64,000 nt of DNA. It comes from Utricularia gibba. Lineage: Eukaryota > Streptophyta > Magnoliopsida > Lamiales > Lentibulariaceae. The position numbers and the translations under genes are program-made. Shown piece by piece: positions 58,090 to 64,000 of this stretch (positions are counted from its first letter, which is position 1; each line of letters begins with the position of its first letter). Where the stretch lies: assembly GCA_002189035.1 (NCBI GenBank), contig NEEC01000017.1, forward strand, positions 2,294,001 to 2,358,000. Direction: 5' to 3'. The notes below the pieces were generated by a model. That model was not told the origin of the DNA, did no database searches, and saw only the letters and a program-made list of their open reading frames with translations.

Positions 58090-58833
58090 GGGAGGAGAAA
58101 GAGGAAGAGACACAGCCTTTTGCTTAGGATTGGTGAATTGATTGATGGAATAGTGGCTTATGAAGGCAATGAACATACAGAAAAAGGCAGGTATACTTCA
58201 AGTCATACCATCAGAATGTTGAAGCAGAGGCTTTGATGTTTCTCCATCATGCCTTGGTTAGGAATCTTTTCTATTCTATCCCACCCCTTTTTTTCTCTGT
58301 GGATGAGGACACATGGGTAGGGTCCGTGTCCGCCACTCCACCCGGACGAGTCCACATGAAGGAACAAACAAGAGAATACAGCTCATTTTGTGCAGTGACT
58401 TCCCAAAAGTGCAACTTGGGTTGCTCTGCTTATTCAAACCTGTCCATCTCAATCAATTGGATTTGAATTGCACCATCTATTCATATTATGTATTTGTTCG
58501 CGTACAGAGGTGGACACGGGCCGGCCCGGTCTGTTAGCTGTTGCCACTACGGGCTCGGCCCTGCAAGATAATAGTTTTGTTATTTTTTCATACTGATTAA
58601 AACTAACATTGCACGAGAGAGAGATAAATGGCTGGCTCCATGGGGAGCTGCCCGGAAGATGACAACATAAGAATGACAAAAGAATCATCTCAGATCCTAT
58701 GCAACAACAACAAGACGAATATGTAGAGAAGCATGTACTCAAGCAGAGATGTTCTACTTGAAAAATTGTGGAAAATGTGCTGTGAATTCGAGCATTTTTT
58801 ACGGCTCCATGGCTTGGGATGAACAGTGGTTCA
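58090..58833. other. Intergenic region
   Basis: Promoter side of the small secreted protein gene and 3' region of the MAPKKK. Only chance frames are seen. Confidence 0.5.
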
Positions 58834-59880
58834 TCATGTAGTTTCCTCTGAGTCATCCTCGGAATCCAAATCCCATTCTTCCTCACTGTGGCAGCTTTCA
58901 TCTTCACTTCCAGAGACCAGCAGGATGGACTCAGCCTCACCCAGAACTTCAATCTCATGTACCTCTTGTTCTCCACGTTCATCACCGTCATCCATACCGC
59001 CGAGAAACGGATGATCCAGTAGCATTTCAGCTGTAAATCTGTATGCGGGTTTCCTAGCAAAGCATCCTTTGAGAAAGCTCCTGGCCTCAGATGATAATTG
59101 ACTGGGGATTTCAGGCACTAAGCATCCTCCTCCTCCTCCTCCTCCTATCTTAGATAAAAGCTGCTCACCCTTCTCGCCCTGCTCCTCATCCCAGGGCCGC
59201 TTTCCGGATAACATTTCAAGTACAATGCACCCGAAAGCCCAGATATCGCTCATCGAATCCTGCAACTTATGAGCAACAGCCTCTGGAGATAGGTACATTG
59301 GAGTCCCTTGCCACTGTAGCAGGGCATTGTCCAGCTTCCTCTTCTGGCTCCGGCTAGTAGCCCTTTTCGCCAATCCGAAATCTCCAATCTTTGCTCTCAA
59401 TTTGCCTCGCCCATTCGGAAAAAGCAATACATTATCAGGCTTCAGATCACAATGGACATAGCCGAGTCCATGGATGTGTCTCAGGCCTCTCAACATACAC
59501 CTTGCGATCACCTTCACCTCCGATTCGGGCAACCCGCAGCCACCCAAGTTCTTGATCCTGTCAGACAAGGTCCCACCGGGAGCATACTCCATCAACAAAT
59601 TGTAAACGATGGAGCCGTTCCCACCGACGGTTGTTTCATCCCCATAACACAATATGATATCAGAACACCCCTTGATGTCGCTCAAAATCTGCCTCTCCCT
59701 CTGGATGGACGCCGAAATCGATATCTCGGCCGATTTCACGGCCATTATCGATGGGTAGCAACTGAATCTTGACCTGGGCCTCTTAATCGCAACATAAACA
59801 CTACCGAATCCCCCTTTCCCAATCATCGAACCCCTCAGCCACGCCACCCCATCTCCATACCCATCACCCGCCTCTCCCAA
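58834..59880 (-). CDS. MAPKKK of the MEKK-like MAPKKK13-21 group
   Basis: Single exon of 348 residues from MGEAGDGYGDGVAWLRG. The kinase domain starts near residue 15: GKGGFGSVYVA, MAVKSAEI, HCDLKPDNVLL, GDFGLAKR, GTPMYLSPEA and WAFGCIVLEML, the last typical of this clade. It ends near DHPFL, followed by an acidic tail (SEEEWDLDSEDDSEETT). Single-exon MAPKKKs of this group (for example 17, 18, 20) act in ABA and stress MAP kinase cascades. The HCD in place of HRD is usual in this clade. A Gly run (GGGGGGG) lies between subdomains. The sequence is complete. Confidence 0.93.
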   Translation of the reverse strand: MGEAGDGYGDGVAWLRGSMIGKGGFGSVYVAIKRPRSRFSCYPSIMAVKSAEISISASIQRERQILSDIKGCSDIILCYGDETTVGGNGSIVYNLLMEYAPGGTLSDRIKNLGGCGLPESEVKVIARCMLRGLRHIHGLGYVHCDLKPDNVLLFPNGRGKLRAKIGDFGLAKRATSRSQKRKLDNALLQWQGTPMYLSPEAVAHKLQDSMSDIWAFGCIVLEMLSGKRPWDEEQGEKGEQLLSKIGGGGGGGCLVPEIPSQLSSEARSFLKGCFARKPAYRFTAEMLLDHPFLGGMDDGDERGEQEVHEIEVLGEAESILLVSGSEDESCHSEEEWDLDSEDDSEETT

Positions 59881-60426
59881 ACTCCCCCTTTCCCCAGCAT
59901 TGCACCGAACAATGCGCGCTTCAACTTGAACAACTTGATAACCGCGGAGTCAGCAACTTCAGAGGCGATGGAATCACGAAACCGAACGAGGGGAAGAGCT
60001 TGCCGGTGCAGTCTATCTATATCCCCTGTGTGGTGGTTGCCTCCGCGGGGGCAGATGAGATGATCCCAGACTCCTCCTAATTAGGGTTTACGAGGAGATT
60101 ATCAAGTGGCGGGCACGATTTTCCTTTACTCCCAAGCTTCTTTCCATACACAAGGAATATGAAGAGGATTGCTGGCAAAGCAAATTAAATGTCCCAATAA
60201 CCGACCCAACGGTAATAACTACCGCGCTTTCATGTGCTTATCCTTTCCATTACTGCACAATCGTCTGCTTTTCATATTACTTTATGCATAAAATATTCAT
60301 TTTTTCCCTAAAAAAAACCCTATTTCTAATTTTTTTTTTAAAAAAAAAAAAAACACACACACACAAGTAGAGGGTAGGTTCATAACAGATATGAACTGCA
60401 CAGCCTGCACATGATGCCGAAGGGGC
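59881..60426. other. Intergenic region with low-complexity runs
   Basis: MAPKKK promoter side and ASG1-like 3' region. It holds T and A runs (60329-60353) followed by an AC microsatellite (about 60352-60365). Confidence 0.5.
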
Positions 60427-62211
60427 TCAACGAGCTTGGCTTCCAGAGTTGTCTGAAACGTTGAACAACACCTGGGGCAGAGAAGCTATCCTTGGCAGGT
60501 TAAGCAGGAGGTCTCCGACGGAGCCCGGAATTGTTTGATCGGGATCGATCTTTCGTGGTGTGCTGGGATGCGGGGGATTCGAGCTGGAAGATGTGTCTTT
60601 CTGCAGGAGGGAGCACAGGGAGTTGACTCTGGACATGAGGGTCTTGTCATGGGAGTCAGGCAGGATGTTGGGGAAGTCACTGAACAAGCAGCGGTTGATG
60701 TCATCCAGCACCTGTAGGCTCTCCAAGTCTTCACTGGAGAAGCTTGGATTGGAGGAGTTTCCTGATACCTGGTGCTCCAGATGGTTCACTAAGTCGCTCA
60801 TAGACATCGATGAGCGGAGACAAGGGACCATGATCTGGTTCCAGTTACTGCCTTCCTTTGGGTACTCGAAGCTTTCTGTGTTCTCTACTGCTGATGTGCG
60901 CTGAGCTGAAAGTAAACATGGGATTCAATCAGACAGAAAATGAGCATGCCGCTGGTTATATTGGGATATCATTACCATACGGTGCAAGGTGTTTTAACTA
61001 CCTGAATTTGGAGAAGGTGCCTCATGAGTGAAAAACTCTGTGCTCCTGGCCACGTTTTCAGAACCGTTGCGTGAGGAAGAGGACTGAGCAAACGGGGAGG
61101 CATCATCCAGCAGACTGAAAAGGGGAGGACTACCCTCTCTATTCAAATCGAAATCATTGTTGGAACTAGTTTGATCATGGGAGACTTTCACTTTGGGTTC
61201 AAAGTATGGCGAATATAGTGTTATTTCCCCTTCCTGGCTGAGAAAATTCAAGCGTGGGTCACACTGCACAAGCTTCTCAAAGTGTTTACCCAACAAACCT
61301 GATGGGCACTCTAAATAGTGTCGCCTGTGAACACAAAAAGAAACAAATAAATCAAAAGAACTCATGTCTTGAAATACACATCTGGCTTCGTAAATGCTTT
61401 GATGTTCAAATATTTCAAACGGATTACAAAGAGGGTAAATCACCAAAAGAAAGCTTTCACATAGAAACAAACAACCAAAAAGGCAACACTCCCTAAGCAT
61501 GATAAAAAACTGTGACCTATGTACACTTGCTTCTCCACCGGTAAAGTCGGAAGTTGCTTGCCAAAGGGTGTGCTTCCTAGGTTGTGGATTTGTTTCTCGA
61601 AAGAAGAGGGGCTGCCGTGCAAGCTGATAAATGGGGATGGCCAAGAATGTGAGATTTTAAAACTGTGCTGCGATCAAAGCGATGACAGAAACAAAGACTA
61701 CCACCGATCAACAAAATATTACCACAATATCCAGAGTCCCGGGTCGATCATCAGGATAATTTGCTTTCAAAGCCATAATATCAGACCACTGAATTTCTAT
61801 TTTATTCTTCAGACCACCATCAAGAACCTCCCAGACTAACTTATGCTTTGCGAAATAACACTTTGCCACTAGGTCCCCCTCGTATCTTGATTTATACTGC
61901 AATTTGGAAACCATTTTAATTCTTTATAAAGGCGTTCTGCCTCAAGGTTTTGAGCTTACCTCCCAGCTTCCAATTCTAAGAACTGAACCTGGAAAATTGG
62001 AAGCCTTCAGCTTGTCACCAGACGCAGCAACCCCCTTCAACTCTTTCGTAACATTGCTTTGTCTCCCAACTTTAGCTGCATTTGCTTCTGAAATTTTCAT
62101 CTGAATCAGCTCTAAAAGTGATGGGCTTTTCCTAAGACGCAGACCCAGTGGACTTGGCTCCTCAAATGGATTGTATTCCGTCTGAGGAGCTGCCATACCA
62201 CCCATTGTCAT
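60427..62211 (-). CDS. ASG1-like protein (At2g24100/At4g30780 family)
   Basis: Five exons (61960-62211, 61723-61896, 61517-61623, 61002-61324, 60427-60905) close in phase to 444 residues from MTMGGMAAPQTEYNPFEEPS. Blocks typical of the family: SPSLLELIQMKISEAN, KCYFAKHKLVWEVLDGGLKN, IEIQWSDIMALKANYPDDRP, LARQPLFFRETNPQPRKHTL, WQATSDFTGGEASVHR and LECPSGLLGKHFEKLVQCD. The C-terminal half is Ser-rich and looks disordered. ASG1 (ALTERED SEED GERMINATION 1) affects germination; its biochemical role is not known. The frame is intact. A leader intron lies upstream (acceptor near 62218). Confidence 0.92.
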
Positions 62212-63228
62212 AATCTGCTGCAGGAGCCAGAGAGAGAACATAAATTAACATAACGAAACTAGGAGTGGACACTGGAAGGCTCCGCCCACAATTCAGAGCT
62301 AAAAATGGTCATATCGTGCAGTTAGGGTCTTATAGAAAATAAACCCAAATGGTGGATGATAACTCCCCCAAGTACAGAAGATGAACAAAAAATAGTAGTG
62401 AAAAAGATCACGTTTATCATTTCTATATCAACAGTGAGCCCGAAATCAAGTAGGAAACACACAGAAAGGAGCTTTCAGTACAGTCCCATTGAAAGTTGGT
62501 CAAATCGAAAACTTGTTCCACATTTATTAAAGGAACAACAGGAAAAGCAACAGCCGAAAATTTCCATTCTCCACCCAGATTCTAAAAACCGAAATTTCCA
62601 TTCTCGCACCCCAATTCAGCACATACACAAACTAAAACACCCCCAAAGACGAACTCCCCAGGAACCAACAACTGAGTCACACCAACCCAACATGAAAACT
62701 AAAATTAAAAATTTTGGAGGTTACTCTGGGCGCTTATTGAGAGGGGCGTATTCTTCTTGCAAATAATCCTCAATCTCCACCTTGACCGCCGCGGTCCTGT
62801 CACCGCCTCTACACCCAGATTCCCTCCCCATCATCATGTACACCATAGATTAACCGAAATATTTGACTTGACAAGCTTCGAACTTCCCCGGATCAAATCC
62901 TTAAAGGAGTACCAAAAGAAGCAAGTATTCCACTTTCACGTTGCCTTCTCGCAGACCGAAGCGACGGAATAATTGAGGGAGAGGGGGAGAGAGAAGTGAC
63001 GTACCCTGTTTCTTCTCCTCTCTCAAGGCTGATTCCCACGTGCCCTATTTCACTGCCCCTCCCACGGACCTCATGCAAACGTTATTTACAAATGTAATTC
63101 TGAGATATAAAGTGACACGGAAATCAGCGCAAGTGGTTTTTTTTCTTGGTTTATTTATCTTTTTTATTATTATTAAAGGAGATATCTGCTGTATTTAGTG
63201 GCACCAGTCTTCTCATTCACGTGAAAGG
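62212..63228. other. Divergent region ASG1-like / CYP89A
   Basis: Leader and promoter of the ASG1-like gene (leader start near 62970 to 63010, with GA-rich sequence) and promoter of the second CYP89A. No gene is seen. Confidence 0.5.
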
Positions 63229-64000
63229 ATGGGGCTCTGGCTTCTGGCGGTTGCATCTGTCTGCATTGCCGCCGTGGTGGGCGCCGCTGTCGGTTTTCCC
63301 CGCCGCAGCAAGGGTCTTCCACCTGGGCCGCCGAGCTTCCCCCTCGTCGGGAACCTGGTATGGCTCTTGAAACCCCTATCCGAACTGGAAGTGATCCTCC
63401 GGGAACTCAGGAAGCGCTACGGCCCAATAATCACTATGAGAATCGGCCGTCGCCCGATCATTTTCATCGGGAGTCACGCATTCGCCCACCGCGCCCTCGT
63501 CCAAAAGGGCGCTGTATTCTCGGACCGCCCCGGCCCGCCGCCGGGGTCCAATTTCATGAACAGATCTCAGTTGAGAATAAGCTCTTCCCCCTACGGCGCG
63601 ACGTGGCGGCTCCTCCGCCGCAACCTCACTCAGGAGATCCTTCACCCTTCCCGCGTGAAGTCCTACTCCGATTCGCGTCGCTGGGTTCTCTCACTCTTGA
63701 TCAGCCGCCTTCGGGTTTCCGTGCGAACCAATACGGCTGTGCGCCTGATCGATCACTTTCAATTCGCTATGTTCAGCTTGCTGGTGTTTATGTGCTTCGG
63801 CGATCGTCTCCCGGAGTCGCAAATCAAGGAAATTGAGAGCACCCAGCGAGCCCTTCTTCTCGCATTCCGCTCCTTCAATCGGTTGATGTTCTGGCCGCGC
63901 CTCGGCCGGTTCCTTTTCCGCCGGACATGGAAAAAGTTGTTTCAACTGCGAGAAGAGCAAGACAGGGTGTTGATTCCTCTAATCAGAGCTCGGATTTCCC
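63229..64000 (+). CDS. Second CYP89A cytochrome P450, cut by window end
   Basis: The frame starts MGLWLLAVASVCIAAVVGAA and is open to the last base (257 codons visible). It has the membrane anchor, the hinge LPPGPPSFPLVGNLVWLLKP and the CYP89 block WRLLRRNLTQEILHPSRVKS. Many stretches equal the CYP89A at 36767-38290, for example GSHxxAHRALVQKGAVFSDR and FQFAMFSLLVFMCFGDR. The I-helix, ExxR and haem loop lie beyond the window, so intactness is unknown. Confidence 0.9.
   Translation, partial: MGLWLLAVASVCIAAVVGAAVGFPRRSKGLPPGPPSFPLVGNLVWLLKPLSELEVILRELRKRYGPIITMRIGRRPIIFIGSHAFAHRALVQKGAVFSDRPGPPPGSNFMNRSQLRISSSPYGATWRLLRRNLTQEILHPSRVKSYSDSRRWVLSLLISRLRVSVRTNTAVRLIDHFQFAMFSLLVFMCFGDRLPESQIKEIESTQRALLLAFRSFNRLMFWPRLGRFLFRRTWKKLFQLREEQDRVLIPLIRARIS

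Noticed and set aside
59101-59165. Codon-repeat (Gly run) in the MAPKKK as a possible frame disturbance
   Set aside because: The frame is intact on both sides; it is only a run of GGA/GGT codons.

Overview
This window is nuclear DNA of a flowering plant, most likely a dicot. The genes carry short AT-rich introns with GT-AG borders and encode plant-only families (WRKY, BPC, MAKR, ASG1, CYP89A, LURP-one-related, chloroplast ClpC). There is one nuclear tRNA-Asp and several leaders with their own intron. About 29 protein genes fit in 64 kb, roughly 2.2 kb per gene, and I recognise no transposon gene. Packing is therefore very tight and suggests a compact genome. Exon borders were read by eye from splice consensus and family alignment. 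They are firm where the reading phase closes, and unresolved points are flagged.

Layout. 0.2-1.0 kb: MAKR6-like kinase regulator (+). 2.4-3.6 kb: unresolved minus-strand transcription unit(s). 4.0-5.0 kb: WRKY22-like (-), divergent from NFXL1 (+, 5.6-9.6 kb). 9.9-12.3 kb: SmF (-) and a BAP31-like ER protein (+) on a shared promoter. 13.2-14.7 kb: purple acid phosphatase (+). 14.9-17.3 kb: GDT1/CMT1-type chloroplast cation transporter (-). 18.3-19.2 kb: BASIC PENTACYSTEINE factor (+). 20.2 kb: small unknown (+). 21.4-22.3 kb: Nudix hydrolase (-). 23.2 kb: tRNA-Asp(GUC) (-). 23.6-27.2 kb: ClpC (-), divergent from TAF5 (+, 28.6-33.5 kb). 34.7 kb: small membrane protein (+). 35.1-36.6 kb: plastid Rossmann-like protein (-). 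36.8-38.3 kb: CYP89A P450 (-). 39.0-41.2 kb: SLY1 (-), divergent from BolA4 (+, 41.5-42.3 kb). 43.8-44.5 kb: LURP-one-related 8 (+). 44.9-46.2 kb: CAF1 deadenylase with a long upstream ORF (+). 46.6-49.3 kb: NRAMP1/6 metal transporter (-). 50.6-51.7 kb: WRKY group IIa (+). 51.8-53.3 kb: 3-methyladenine glycosylase-like gene with a premature stop (-). 54.3-56.3 kb: receptor-like kinase (+). 56.5-57.2 kb: small membrane protein (+). 57.7-58.1 kb: small secreted protein (-). 58.8-59.9 kb: MAPKKK (-). 60.4-62.2 kb: ASG1-like (-). 63.2-64.0 kb: start of a second CYP89A (+), cut by the window end.

The genes do not form one pathway. Themes that recur are stress and defence signalling (two WRKYs, NFXL1, LURP-one-related, MAPKKK, RLK), chloroplast function (ClpC, GDT1/CMT1, BolA4, the Rossmann protein), metal and phosphate handling (NRAMP, purple acid phosphatase) and core RNA/transcription machinery (SmF, TAF5, CAF1). 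Three patterns deserve attention. First, four otherwise intact genes (BPC, LOR8, NRAMP, RLK) each appear to miss exactly one base, three of them in G/C runs of five or six, which looks more like homopolymer under-calling than four independent pseudogenes. Second, CAF1 carries a spliced upstream ORF that stops two bases before the main start. Third, several gene pairs share very short divergent promoters. I did not find a clearly novel multi-gene system.
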